A stretch of 64,000 bases of DNA from Prosthecochloris sp. (GCA_015482705.2 JADMLA020000037.1:1-64000), one strand, 5' to 3'; shown: positions 52,186-61,675, numbered from the stretch's first letter. Notes: generated by a model from the letters alone, not told the origin. A program made the numbers and translations.

Positions 52186-52306
52186 AAAGCACAGTCACCT
52201 CATTATGAAAATGAATCCAAAGCGGATGATGAACGGAATAGGTCAAAATCCGATCTCCGATATCGAAAAACGGACAATAACATTTATCAAGGGACAAAAG
52301 GGGAAA

Positions 52307-53086
52307 TCAGACAATGGCAGCGACGAGCTTGCTCCCGATTAACCGGTTGGCACTTACCAATCCCTGACCGTAAATTGTAGTTTGGCCGGTATAGTCAAAA
52401 CAACAGCCCCCGGCCTCCTGCACTATCGGAATAAGAGCGGCACAATCCCAAGGACTCATAATCTTGTCGACAGCCACCTCGGCTCTTCCGGACGCAACAA
52501 GCATGTGACCGTAACAGTCACCCCACCCCCGAACCAGCCCGGCATCATGACGAAGACTGTCTACAGGATGCTCGGAAACAGGCTCGAGGAGGTACTCTTT
52601 CTCGGTAAAAACCACCGTTGCCTCCCGATAATTCGATATTCCCGAAACATGTATTGAATCGCCGTTCAAAAACGCACCCGAACCTGTTTCAGCGTAATAC
52701 ATCTCGTCGAGAGCAGGAAAATTGACAACTCCTATCTTCATCTCACGGTCGATTTCCAGACCTATCATGACACCATAAAGAGGCACCCCATGTATAAAGG
52801 ATCGTGTACCATCGATCGGGTCGAGAATCCAACGACGCCCGTTAGCGGAAATCTTCTCTTCAAACTCTTCACCGAATATCCCGTCATCTGGAAAAACATC
52901 GGTAATTCCATCTCTTATCAGCTCCTCCGCTTTTCTATCCGCTTCGGTGACCGGAGAATCATCCCTTTTGGCATCGACCTTGAGAGATTTGCTCCGGTAG
53001 AACGAGAGAGTCAAATTCCCTGCTTCTTCCGCCAGCCTCAGAGCCAGTTGCATGTCTTCGGTCATACCACTATGGTCCTTTACCAT
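52307..53086 (-). CDS. Inositol-monophosphatase-family enzyme, probable histidinol-phosphatase
   Basis: 259 residues. Metal-binding motifs DSPVTEADRKAEELI, GEEFEE, LDPIDGTRSFIHG, and WDCAALIPIVQEAGG. The arrangement with FIHGVPLYGVMIGLE resembles HisN, the IMPase-type histidinol-phosphate phosphatase, rather than CysQ or SuhB. No his genes are adjacent, so the substrate is inferred from similarity only. Confidence 0.82.
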   Translation of the reverse strand: MVKDHSGMTEDMQLALRLAEEAGNLTLSFYRSKSLKVDAKRDDSPVTEADRKAEELIRDGITDVFPDDGIFGEEFEEKISANGRRWILDPIDGTRSFIHGVPLYGVMIGLEIDREMKIGVVNFPALDEMYYAETGSGAFLNGDSIHVSGISNYREATVVFTEKEYLLEPVSEHPVDSLRHDAGLVRGWGDCYGHMLVASGRAEVAVDKIMSPWDCAALIPIVQEAGGCCFDYTGQTTIYGQGLVSANRLIGSKLVAAIV

Positions 53087-53200
53087 TGTATAACAGTGTT
53101 ATTCTTTATACCTGCAACGAAATAAGCAGTCACTCCCGAAAAGGGTCGAATAAAGCCACTCTTTCCAATATACGGAAAGCATTTCAAAGGCAGGCCCCGA

Positions 53201-55297
53201 CTACCGAATCCATTGGCTGATTTTCATCAATAACACCCTCGTATCAACCGGTTTGATGAGATAGTCATTCATACCCGCATGCATGGCTTCTTCTATCGAA
53301 GCCTCATCCGAGTCACCGCTGAGGCCGATTACGGGTAAAGACGCCAGCTCCTGATTCTCAGACTGACGAATGTGAGCTGTTGCGTTGATACCATCAGACA
53401 ATGGCATTCTAAGATCCATCAAGACAAGATCGAAAGAACCTTTCTCGAGTTTTTTCAGCGCTTCTATTCCATCGACGGCTTCATCGATTACAATACCTTG
53501 TTTCTCAAGAACGGTTTTCAGTGCAACTCGATTGAAAGAAGAATCATCTGCTATAAGCAGTGATTTCCCCTTAAGACTTTGTAAAGACAATTTCTGTTGA
53601 AAAATACCGGCAAGCTGCCTGATGAGTTCCGACTGCAAACAAGGCTTTGTAATAATCCCCTGCATCCCGGCTTTCTTTGTCTTGCTACGTGCGATATAAT
53701 ACGGTATTGCCGTGTAGGCCACTATCGGAACAATGGCGTTTTTGCTGCCCACCTCCCCTCTTCTAATCATTTCAGCCGCCTTATAGCCATCCATCAAAGG
53801 CATCTTAAGATTCATGATAACGAGATCATGCGGGTTTTCCGATAGCTTTTGCAAAGCCTCTTCCCCATCGCCAGCTTCTTCCACCAAAACACCAAGTGCC
53901 AGGAGGATTTCTTTCACCCCTTCTCTATCTTTGCGTTCATCATCAACTATGAGAATACGCTTGTTTTCGAAAAGCGACTTGTTCGCAGCGATAAGTTCGT
54001 CACGCCTTCGTTGCAATTCATCAGTAGAAATCACAGGAAAGTCCAGAACAAATTCGGTGTACTGCCCCACAACGGAATTACAGGTGATATCACCTCCAAA
54101 AGCCTGCATGACCCGCTTGCAATAAGAAAGGCCAAGTCCAGTCCCACCTTTTTTACCTGAAGTAAAATAGGCATTGAAAAGCTTGTCAAGATTTTCAGGC
54201 GGGATTCCCGGACCGGTGTCCATGACTTTTACCCTGTTGAACTGTGTCCCCTTCTCGAGAGTAATGTAAATCTTCGATTTCGGATAGGACTTGAGAAAAT
54301 ATAATGCGTTCATCATTAAATTGAACAGAACAAATACATACATGGTCTCTCCAACCTTGAACACAAAATCCTCTTTATTGTCGAAGACGACCTTCTCCCG
54401 CTCCTCAATTGATTCAAACCCATACTCATCGATAGCTTTCTGGGTTATCACAGCCGCAGAAGCATACACGAAACTGGTTGTATCTATGGGTTTTTCCCTT
54501 ACTTCATCAAGAATCATGGTGATGACCTGTGACCCTCGTTTCACGGCCATCTTGCTTTGCGCAACGTGCCGATATAACTTGTCAAGGGTAAAATCATTGA
54601 TTGGGGCGGAAAGTCTTCCAGGCTGATAACCTGGCAGGTTCTGTTCAATAGCCTCGAGGTTATATTTCACCTGACCGAGCGGATTGCGCATTTCATGGGC
54701 TATACTACCGGCAAGTGCTTGTGTGGCGGAATTTTTTTCCTGAGCGATCTGCCCTTGCTTGTTACTGTAACTGAAAACATATCCGGCCACAATCGTAAAA
54801 AAAACTACGATCGAGTAGAGAGGGATATTGAAATCCGGATTGAGTTGAACACCGGGAGATGTTATGAGAAAAAAAAGAACCGCTGCGACAACTCCAACCA
54901 GAAGATCGAACAAAAAAACCAACCAGTTCGGAACGTAGGCGATGAGGATGAAAATCATGAAAATCTCCCAGTACAGCCAGAGCTCGTGAAAATCATTTTT
55001 CAGCAGATATGCTGTAAATATGAACGGCAGCACAAATATCAACATGATATGCCAATAGACAGCAAAATACTCCCCGAGAAAATCCGGATATCTGAGTTTC
55101 ACCAACGCAATCAGGCAAAGCAGTGTCGCCGTAATACGAAGAGCGAAACTCTCGTATGGCAGATGAAATGCATATTTGAAAAGGAAATAGTATAAAAAAT
55201 GTGCTGGTGCTCCCAGAAAAACTGCCGTTACAATGTTAAAGCGTGAAATCTGTGTTCCTTCATGAACAGCAGATTTTATATAACTGACAAAATTCAT
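53201..55297 (-). CDS. CqsS-like hybrid histidine kinase 2 (membrane sensor, kinase, two receivers)
   Basis: 698 residues. Six or so membrane helices (1-180), DHp His201 (GSIAHEMRNPLGQ), HATPase N and G boxes (NLMMNALYF, DTGPGIPPENL, GGTGLGLSYCKRVM), receiver 1 (446-567) and receiver 2 (578-697). The membrane domain and H-box align with Vibrio CqsS, the CAI-1 receptor, including a Trp near 107 at the position of CqsS Trp104. Receiver 1 has Asn496 (VIMNLKMP) in place of phospho-Asp; receiver 2 keeps Asp628. Last gene of the afsA-like operon, 1 bp after the flavoprotein. Confidence 0.92.
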   Translation of the reverse strand: MNFVSYIKSAVHEGTQISRFNIVTAVFLGAPAHFLYYFLFKYAFHLPYESFALRITATLLCLIALVKLRYPDFLGEYFAVYWHIMLIFVLPFIFTAYLLKNDFHELWLYWEIFMIFILIAYVPNWLVFLFDLLVGVVAAVLFFLITSPGVQLNPDFNIPLYSIVVFFTIVAGYVFSYSNKQGQIAQEKNSATQALAGSIAHEMRNPLGQVKYNLEAIEQNLPGYQPGRLSAPINDFTLDKLYRHVAQSKMAVKRGSQVITMILDEVREKPIDTTSFVYASAAVITQKAIDEYGFESIEEREKVVFDNKEDFVFKVGETMYVFVLFNLMMNALYFLKSYPKSKIYITLEKGTQFNRVKVMDTGPGIPPENLDKLFNAYFTSGKKGGTGLGLSYCKRVMQAFGGDITCNSVVGQYTEFVLDFPVISTDELQRRRDELIAANKSLFENKRILIVDDERKDREGVKEILLALGVLVEEAGDGEEALQKLSENPHDLVIMNLKMPLMDGYKAAEMIRRGEVGSKNAIVPIVAYTAIPYYIARSKTKKAGMQGIITKPCLQSELIRQLAGIFQQKLSLQSLKGKSLLIADDSSFNRVALKTVLEKQGIVIDEAVDGIEALKKLEKGSFDLVLMDLRMPLSDGINATAHIRQSENQELASLPVIGLSGDSDEASIEEAMHAGMNDYLIKPVDTRVLLMKISQWIR

Positions 55298-55298
55298 A

Positions 55299-56612
55299 CT
55301 AGGGGTACTTGTGTATCAATTTTTGCACCGCTTCCTCTGCAGACCTGAAACATGCCTCTATCGAAGCGCCTCTCCAGTAATCACCTGTGAGACCAATGCT
55401 GTTATGAAATGCGTCGAGGGTACCGTGCATCTTTTGAAGAAGCTTATAATGATAAGGAGAATATGCACATAATCCAGGATCAAGATACTTATAAACGTAA
55501 TTATGTTTACTATTTCCCTTTACATTAAAATAGTCTTCGATAGTCTTTTCAGCAATTGCTATGACTTTTTCAGGATTTGTGCTCGGTGCTATCATTTTTC
55601 TTGCTTTATCGCCACTAAACGTATACCGGACAAGGCTCAGATCATTGATACCGTAAGCGCCGGCATTGCTCAGTGGAGAAGTTCGGTCGAAAACCATTGC
55701 ACGGTGATCGTGCTTGAAGACGTCGTACTGATACTGAACGACCGCAACCGCTACCGGATAATAAGTCACCTTTTCAAGTAACTCTGACAGTTTCGGGTTG
55801 GAGTGCCCAAAAAGAGGAGCCGCTTTCGATGCGGGCAGTGCGAGCAGAACTTTCTTATACGTTAACTCCTCGCACTTACCCTTATTGAAGCCTTTGATGA
55901 TAACCTTTGAAGAAGCAGGCTCAAAAGCGAGATGCTCTACATCATAACCGGTAAAAAAACGGGTACGCTGCGTACCGGTATAAAACGCTTGTATAAGACT
56001 TGACATGCCTCCCTGCAGCTGCTCGTAACTATCAAGAGCCAAAGCAAGGTTTGAGCCAAAATTCCCCGGGTAGCACTCTTCTGGTTCAGCCCCATTCATC
56101 CTGACGGTAACCGGACGAATAACATGCTGTGAACATCGCTCACCAAAATAAACCGACAATGAACCATGATCGTTTTGTTCGGCGATGCTGTTGAAAAAGT
56201 CACTGTTCAAAACACCTTGCTCATGATCACTTTTAACTGCCTTGACAAGTGGAGACAACTTGAAAAAACCTTTCAAACCACTGAGATAAACAAGGCGCAT
56301 CAAATTACGGAGTTTGGCTTTTTCCTTACTGATCTTGATCACTCTCCCACCGACAACTTGAGATGTATTGAAGCCAAACTGTTCAAAAGGCAGATCACCA
56401 TAATCTTTCACAAAACAGCGAAATCGCCTGTAATTTTTACCGATGTTTTTCCCCCCGAAATCAACGATGCGCCCATCGAGTACTTCACTACCTATACGCC
56501 CACCGATTGATTGGGCAGCATCGATGAGATCAACGTCAATATTCTGTTGATTCAAATAGTATGCTGCCGCAATACCAGATATCCCACCCCCGATCACAGC
56601 AATATCAGCCAT
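55299..56612 (-). CDS. FAD-dependent amine-oxidase-fold protein in the signalling operon
   Basis: 437 residues. Dinucleotide motif IAVIGGGISGIAAAYYLNQQ, GGRIGSEVLDGRIVDFGGKN, and C-terminal IGLTGDYWRGASIEACFRSA. Same fold as protoporphyrinogen oxidases and desaturases, but the specific reaction is unknown. Its ATG overlaps the stop of the AfsA-like gene by 1 bp and the kinase starts 1 bp after it. It could oxidise or desaturate the product made by the AfsA-like protein. Confidence 0.85.
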   Translation of the reverse strand: MADIAVIGGGISGIAAAYYLNQQNIDVDLIDAAQSIGGRIGSEVLDGRIVDFGGKNIGKNYRRFRCFVKDYGDLPFEQFGFNTSQVVGGRVIKISKEKAKLRNLMRLVYLSGLKGFFKLSPLVKAVKSDHEQGVLNSDFFNSIAEQNDHGSLSVYFGERCSQHVIRPVTVRMNGAEPEECYPGNFGSNLALALDSYEQLQGGMSSLIQAFYTGTQRTRFFTGYDVEHLAFEPASSKVIIKGFNKGKCEELTYKKVLLALPASKAAPLFGHSNPKLSELLEKVTYYPVAVAVVQYQYDVFKHDHRAMVFDRTSPLSNAGAYGINDLSLVRYTFSGDKARKMIAPSTNPEKVIAIAEKTIEDYFNVKGNSKHNYVYKYLDPGLCAYSPYHYKLLQKMHGTLDAFHNSIGLTGDYWRGASIEACFRSAEEAVQKLIHKYP

Positions 56613-57619
56613 CAGATAACTCCCACGGTATTTTGCACTGACATGATTTTCGAATCGTACTGTTTTTTGTGTCGAGCCTGTACTTTTTCAGTCCTGATCC
56701 TGTAATTGACATATCTGGACTTGTCAGGGAAAGCCTTGCCTTTCAATAAAGCACTGGATGCGAGTTTTCCCCATTGAAAAATTTCGCAACTGACAAAAAC
56801 ATCCCCATTGCTGTCAGCGGAGTTAAATGAAAACGGAGTATACGTTCTGACGACAATCGGCGCAGTCAGCTCCAAAAAATTGTAAAACCCGGAATCGTAG
56901 GTCAGCAAAGCTATTGTACCTTCCTCAGGTAAACCTCCAGATATATGCGTGGTTGCAATTGACGCCTGGCGCATAGCTTCAAGCAAGAGAAGACCTTGTA
57001 CATGATCGGAATCGTGATCAAACTGAATCTCCCTTGTCTGATCATACATATTGAAGTACAGGAAATTCCCTTTACTATAGTAGTCAGAAATCAAAATATT
57101 CGCATCTTTCTTCTTATGCACGTACCGTTTGTCCAAAACAGGAGCAACTGCATCATCTTCTTTCATAGCCAATGGACTGTGCATCAGTGATGCGATGTCC
57201 AGTGGTATTCTGTTAATAAATTTACCGAGTTCTGTGTCTACCTCATGGTTTTGAACATATTCTTCAGCTTGCCTGTACGTAATTGATTTAACCTTTCTGG
57301 AGAGCAACGGATTGCTGTTTTCAAAATCTTTTGAAAGATATACCTCTGAAGTTTCACCCAAAATACCGATATAACAGAGAACCTCCTCGAAAGTAGAAGC
57401 AACGATTTTTTGTGCTCCTTGTCGCTCTTCAGGTAAAACGTCTCCATCAAATACCAAAACGTACGGTTTTTGATAACAGTTATCCGTAAATTTTCCTCTA
57501 CCGTTTTTTCTATGTAATCTACCATTCCTCGATGAGCGCAAAACCGTCTCTTCCGGAAAAACCGAAGATGAGCATTGTACACTTGAAATCGAAGACCCCG
57601 TCATCTGTTCCTGTAACAT
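56612..57619 (-). CDS. AfsA-related hotdog protein (candidate signal synthase)
   Basis: 335 residues. A variable N-terminal half (1-160) is followed by an AfsA-type hotdog: YVHKKKDANILISDYY (166-181) and FDHDSDHVQGLLLLEAMRQA (200-219). These match the AfsA family pattern V-H-R/K...L-x-D and D-H-x-x-D-H...L-L-E-x-x-R-Q. AfsA joins a beta-ketoacyl group to dihydroxyacetone phosphate for gamma-butyrolactone signals. Only one hotdog is clear here, so the activity is inferred. Start at 57619 has ribosome-binding site GGAGGGG. First gene of a three-gene operon. Confidence 0.82.
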   Translation of the reverse strand: MLQEQMTGSSISSVQCSSSVFPEETVLRSSRNGRLHRKNGRGKFTDNCYQKPYVLVFDGDVLPEERQGAQKIVASTFEEVLCYIGILGETSEVYLSKDFENSNPLLSRKVKSITYRQAEEYVQNHEVDTELGKFINRIPLDIASLMHSPLAMKEDDAVAPVLDKRYVHKKKDANILISDYYSKGNFLYFNMYDQTREIQFDHDSDHVQGLLLLEAMRQASIATTHISGGLPEEGTIALLTYDSGFYNFLELTAPIVVRTYTPFSFNSADSNGDVFVSCEIFQWGKLASSALLKGKAFPDKSRYVNYRIRTEKVQARHKKQYDSKIMSVQNTVGVI

Positions 57620-57704
57620 GTTTCACCCCTCCTTCATTAATTGGATTTGAACAAATATTAATTCAACCACCGACTCACTTTTTATCAGAGTATACTGCTT
57701 TACA

Positions 57705-57732
57705 AAAGTAATTAACAAGTGTTAATTACTTT
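57705..57732. promoter_or_regulatory. Perfect 28-nt palindrome upstream of the afsA-like gene (putative operator)
   Basis: Arm AAAGTAATTAACA (57705-57717), centre AG, and the exact reverse complement TGTTAATTACTTT (57720-57732). Thirteen perfect base pairs with a 2-nt centre, 86-113 bp upstream of the afsA-like ATG in an AT-rich region. This is the size and symmetry expected for a dimeric repressor or activator operator. I found no second copy in the window by eye. Confidence 0.7.
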
Positions 57733-58108
57733 GCATTTAGTGACAAATTAAATAATTAGGTTGCTTCTCTTTACTAAATAATTGTAAAATCTGCACTTTT
57801 GACCACAAAGATGCCTCCTGAGAGCTATGTACCAGCCATCTCAGGGTTATTTTCTTTTATTGTATGAAAAAAACATGCGTCTCTTTTTGATACCAGGATA
57901 GCAAAGGGTTAAAAACTCTCACATTTTTGATGTATTCAACCAGCAACGCCTCTTGTTTCAGAAAAACACGAGCGTATCTTTCCGCGTTGAATCGATAAGC
58001 AGAAAATGATTTTGAAAGAAAAAAAGCACTGTGCCCTGGTGAATCAGAAGCCCCTGATAAGACACAGAACGAGATGAAGGGAAAAACCGAAAGAGAGCAA
58101 CTCAGGAT
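57733..58108. other. Non-coding stretch between afsA-like operon and kinase 1
   Basis: With the palindrome and leader, 489 bp separate the two genes. I see no ORF with coding character, no tRNA and no convincing terminator. A short dyad (ATCAG 58043-58047 with CTGAT 58054-58058) is too weak to call. The operon promoter probably lies near the palindrome. Confidence 0.6.
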
Positions 58109-60214
58109 TTACTTAATTTTCCATTTTTCAATCATGTTCAGCAGCACAACACTATCGACAGGTTTCAAGAGATAATCGTTCATACCGGCGTTCAGCGCTT
58201 TCTGAATTTCCTCTTCACCCGACTCACCACTAAGCCCGATAATGGGAACCTGTTTTTTACGCCCCGGCATATTGTTTCGAATGAGTCTCGTTGCCTCTAT
58301 TCCATCGAGTTCCGGCATCTGGATATCCATGAGTATCACATGAAAATCATCCAGTTCCAACTTTTCAACCGCCGCTTTTCCACTGATAGCCTCGCTGACA
58401 CTGACGTTGTGCTTTTCAAGAATACTTTTGAGAACATATCTGTTGAAAGAGGAATCGTCGACAATCATCACATTAACGCCGGAAAAATCCCTTTTCCCGA
58501 CTGTATATTCACCATTGAAGATCGATGCAAGAAGGTTGATCAATTCAGACTCGGTAACCGGCTTCGAAATAAAGGCCTGCATGCCAACTTTTTCTGTTTT
58601 TCCTCTCGCTATATAGGTTGGAACAGCTGTATGTCCAATAATGGGCACATTTTTCATAGTGTCACCCGCCTTACCACGCCGGATTTCTTCTGTAGATTCG
58701 TAGCCGTTCATAACGGGCATGCTCAGGTTCATCAATACAACATCATATCGCTTTTTTGTGAGCATTTCCAACGCCTCTTGACCATTTCCCGCCTCATCGA
58801 CTATAACATTGAACGGCTCGAGGAATTGCTTGACCGGCTCCCTGTCCGGCAATTCATCGTCAACGAGCAAAATAGACTTGTCCTCGAAGATATCGCGGTA
58901 GCGGGAAACCATCCACGACCTGAACCTGACGAGTTCCTGGCCACTGACAACAGGAAAATCCAAAGTGAATTCCGTATACTCATGTTGCATGGAATCACAG
59001 GTTATATCGCCGCCAAAAGCCTTCATAACTCTTTTACAATAGGCGAGGCCCAAACCTGTACCTCCCTTTTTGCCCGATGTAAAAAAGGCATCGAAGAGCC
59101 TACCCAGATTTTCCGGGGGAATACCAGGCCCGGTATCCCTAACAGAAACTCTGTTGAATGAACTGCCTTTTTCCAGCCGAACGGTAATATGCGCGTCAGG
59201 ATAGTTTTTTATGAAATAAAACGCATTCATAATCAGGTTGAACAGAACAAACACATACATAGTCTCATCGGCCTTGATGAGAAAATCGCCGCTGCATTCC
59301 AGAGAAAGTTTTTTCCTTTCGGCCTCGGATTCATAACCATATTCATCGATCGCTTTTTTGGTAATCCCCTCGGCTGAAATATATGTGAAACCGCTCGTGT
59401 CGATAGGCTTGTCTTTAACTTCATCGAGAATCATGTCGATAACCTGCCCGCCTCTACTGACCGCCATCTGCCCCTGAGCAACCCGTAGGTAGATGTTGTC
59501 CAAACCTTGAGCGGTGATACACTCGTACACCTTATCCGCATGGTATATCGGCAGTTCTTCCAAAATACTCTGAAAACTGAACTTCACCTGCCCCAGAGGA
59601 TTTCGCATTTCGTGAGCGATACTTCCGGCAAGAGCCTGAAAAGCCGAATTTTTTTCCTGTGCGACAATTCCTTTTCGATTGCTATAACTGAACACATAGC
59701 CTGCAACTATTGAAAACACGACAAGAAGCACATAGGGAGCCATGTCAAACTGCGGATCGAGGACAATAAAAGGAGGTGTGAGGAAAAAAAACACAATAGC
59801 TGCACCCACCCCAATGAACAGATCGAAAAGAAACACCAATGGGTTGGGCACAAAGGAAATGAGGACAAAAATCATGAAAATTTCCCAGTAAATCCAGGCT
59901 TCATGAAAATTGTTCTTCAATACCATGACAGTAAGGATGAAAGGCAGTACGAAAATGAGCATGCTATGCCAGTAAACCGGAAAGTATTTGCCGAGAAAAT
60001 CCGGATTTTTGAGCTTGAAAAGCCCGACAAGACAGAAAGCTACTGCGATAAGACGCAATGCAAAGTTGTCATAAGGAAGCTGAAAGATATACTTGTAGGC
60101 AATGTAGAAAGAAAGATGTGCTGGCGCCCCGAGAGCTGCGGCGGCCATGATGTTAAAACGCGAAACCTGCGTCCCCCTGTTGAACGACGACCGTATGAAT
60201 TCAGCTATTTTCAC
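58109..60214 (-). CDS. CqsS-like hybrid histidine kinase 1 (paralogue of kinase 2)
   Basis: 701 residues, colinear with the 53201-55297 product. Membrane domain 1-180, His201 (GSIAHEMRNPLGQ), the same ATPase boxes (NLIMNAFYF, DTGPGIPPENL, GGTGLGLAYCKRVM), receiver 1 (446-567) with Asn496 (VLMNLSMP) for Asp, receiver 2 with Asp630 (ILMDIQMP). The Trp near residue 107 is also present. Membrane segments differ in detail, so the two may sense different or competing ligands. No DNA-binding output domain, so a separate regulator or phosphotransfer protein is needed. Confidence 0.92.
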   Translation of the reverse strand: MKIAEFIRSSFNRGTQVSRFNIMAAAALGAPAHLSFYIAYKYIFQLPYDNFALRLIAVAFCLVGLFKLKNPDFLGKYFPVYWHSMLIFVLPFILTVMVLKNNFHEAWIYWEIFMIFVLISFVPNPLVFLFDLFIGVGAAIVFFFLTPPFIVLDPQFDMAPYVLLVVFSIVAGYVFSYSNRKGIVAQEKNSAFQALAGSIAHEMRNPLGQVKFSFQSILEELPIYHADKVYECITAQGLDNIYLRVAQGQMAVSRGGQVIDMILDEVKDKPIDTSGFTYISAEGITKKAIDEYGYESEAERKKLSLECSGDFLIKADETMYVFVLFNLIMNAFYFIKNYPDAHITVRLEKGSSFNRVSVRDTGPGIPPENLGRLFDAFFTSGKKGGTGLGLAYCKRVMKAFGGDITCDSMQHEYTEFTLDFPVVSGQELVRFRSWMVSRYRDIFEDKSILLVDDELPDREPVKQFLEPFNVIVDEAGNGQEALEMLTKKRYDVVLMNLSMPVMNGYESTEEIRRGKAGDTMKNVPIIGHTAVPTYIARGKTEKVGMQAFISKPVTESELINLLASIFNGEYTVGKRDFSGVNVMIVDDSSFNRYVLKSILEKHNVSVSEAISGKAAVEKLELDDFHVILMDIQMPELDGIEATRLIRNNMPGRKKQVPIIGLSGESGEEEIQKALNAGMNDYLLKPVDSVVLLNMIEKWKIK

Positions 60215-60655
60215 AGCACTCCTCCCGGTACCGACCTGTCACCAAACGCTGTTTTCAGGAAACGTTTCTTCGTAAACCTCGTAAACAATGATTCGGCTGA
60301 ACGGCCAATAGCCAAAAAGTTACCGGTAACGACATGCAAGCGACATTGACAAAGAAAAATGTAGTGATACATACCGCTATGTGCTTAGAAAATGGGGGAA
60401 ACAAATAGCTTAGACCGCCAAAAGAAAAATAAAAAAACTCTCTTAGGGAACAATGTCCACAAGATGTATAAAGAAAGAAAAAAAATCCCGAACATGTTTG
60501 CTTGAAAAAGATATTTTCAGGAATAACGCTGCAAAGGCTTCCTTAACAGTCCTTGACTGCCGATAACGCCTGAAGAGATTTTATTCGCAAAGCTTCCCGA
60601 TGTTTTTAGTTTTTCGTATTTTTGGCTTTTCAGTAAACCAAATCAATCCAGCAAC
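60215..60655. other. Intergenic region between kinase 1 and hemB (divergent promoters)
   Basis: 441 bp between divergent genes. It must contain promoters for kinase 1 (leftward) and hemB (rightward). The sequence from about 60360 is AT-rich. No ORF, RNA gene or long repeat was recognised. Confidence 0.6.
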
Positions 60656-61642
60656 ATGAGTCAGACAGATTTATTGAATATTGTACACCGACCGAGAAGA
60701 CTTCGCAGAACTCCTGCAATCAGAAACCTTGTAAAGGAAAACACCTTATCGAAAAGTGACCTTGTTTTCCCACTGTTCGTCTGCCCCGGCACCAACGTGA
60801 TAGAAGAGGTCACCTCGATGCCTAACAGTTTCCGTTATTCTATCGACAATGCGGTAAAAGAATGCAAGGAACTCTGGGATCTGGGTATACAGGCGATCGA
60901 TCTGTTTGGCATTCCGGAAGAAAAAACCGAAGACGGCCGCGAAGCATATAATGACGACGGCATCATTCAGCGAGCTATCCGTGCCATAAAAGAGGCCGTA
61001 CCGGATCTTTACATTATGACCGATGTTGCTCTCGATCCGTTCACTCCGTTCGGTCATGACGGTCTGGTAAAAGACGGGATCATCCTCAATGACGAAACTG
61101 TTGAAGTGCTTTGTAAAATGTCGATATCACATGCAAAAGCAGGGGCAGACATGGTCTCACCAAGTGATATGATGGACGGCCGTATCGGAGCGATCAGGGA
61201 AGCACTGGACGACTCGGGACATTCGGATGTCGGCATTCTTTCCTACTCGGCAAAATACTCTTCGAGCTTCTACGGACCGTTCCGTGATGCGCTTCACTCG
61301 GCACCGCAGTTCGGCGACAAATCCACGTACCAGATGGACCCCGCAAACTCCGATGAAGGGATGAAAGAAATCGAACTCGATATCATGGAAGGCGCTGACA
61401 TTGTCATGATCAAACCCGGCCTTGCATATCTCGATATCGTCTACAGAACCAAAGAAAGGTTCGACGTTCCGGTTGCCGTATACCACGTTTCAGGCGAGTA
61501 CTCGATGGTGATGGCCGGAGCGGAAAAAGGTTGGATAGACGGCGACAGAGTCATGATGGAATCACTGGTTGCAATGAAGCGTGCCGGTGCCGATATCATC
61601 TTCACTTACTATGCAAAAGAAGCAGCGAAAAGACTGTCCTGA
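60656..61642 (+). CDS. hemB: Delta-aminolevulinic acid dehydratase (porphobilinogen synthase)
   Basis: 328 residues. Schiff-base lysines Lys200 (SYSAKYSSSFYGPF) and Lys253 (VMIKPGLAYLD). The metal-site segment reads DVALDPFTPFGHDG, with Asp/Ala instead of the Cys cluster of zinc enzymes, so this is the zinc-independent, magnesium-type form found in phototrophs. Joins two aminolevulinates to porphobilinogen for hemC. A strong terminator follows. Confidence 0.97.
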   Translation: MSQTDLLNIVHRPRRLRRTPAIRNLVKENTLSKSDLVFPLFVCPGTNVIEEVTSMPNSFRYSIDNAVKECKELWDLGIQAIDLFGIPEEKTEDGREAYNDDGIIQRAIRAIKEAVPDLYIMTDVALDPFTPFGHDGLVKDGIILNDETVEVLCKMSISHAKAGADMVSPSDMMDGRIGAIREALDDSGHSDVGILSYSAKYSSSFYGPFRDALHSAPQFGDKSTYQMDPANSDEGMKEIELDIMEGADIVMIKPGLAYLDIVYRTKERFDVPVAVYHVSGEYSMVMAGAEKGWIDGDRVMMESLVAMKRAGADIIFTYYAKEAAKRLS

Positions 61643-61675
61643 TCAGTCTCGGCACTTTAAGTTCTCTACTATGTT

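Noticed and set aside
53201..60214. Cholera-type CqsA or LuxI synthase in the signalling locus
   Set aside because: No PLP-dependent acyl-CoA transferase or LuxI-type gene is present. The only synthase-like gene is of the AfsA hotdog type.
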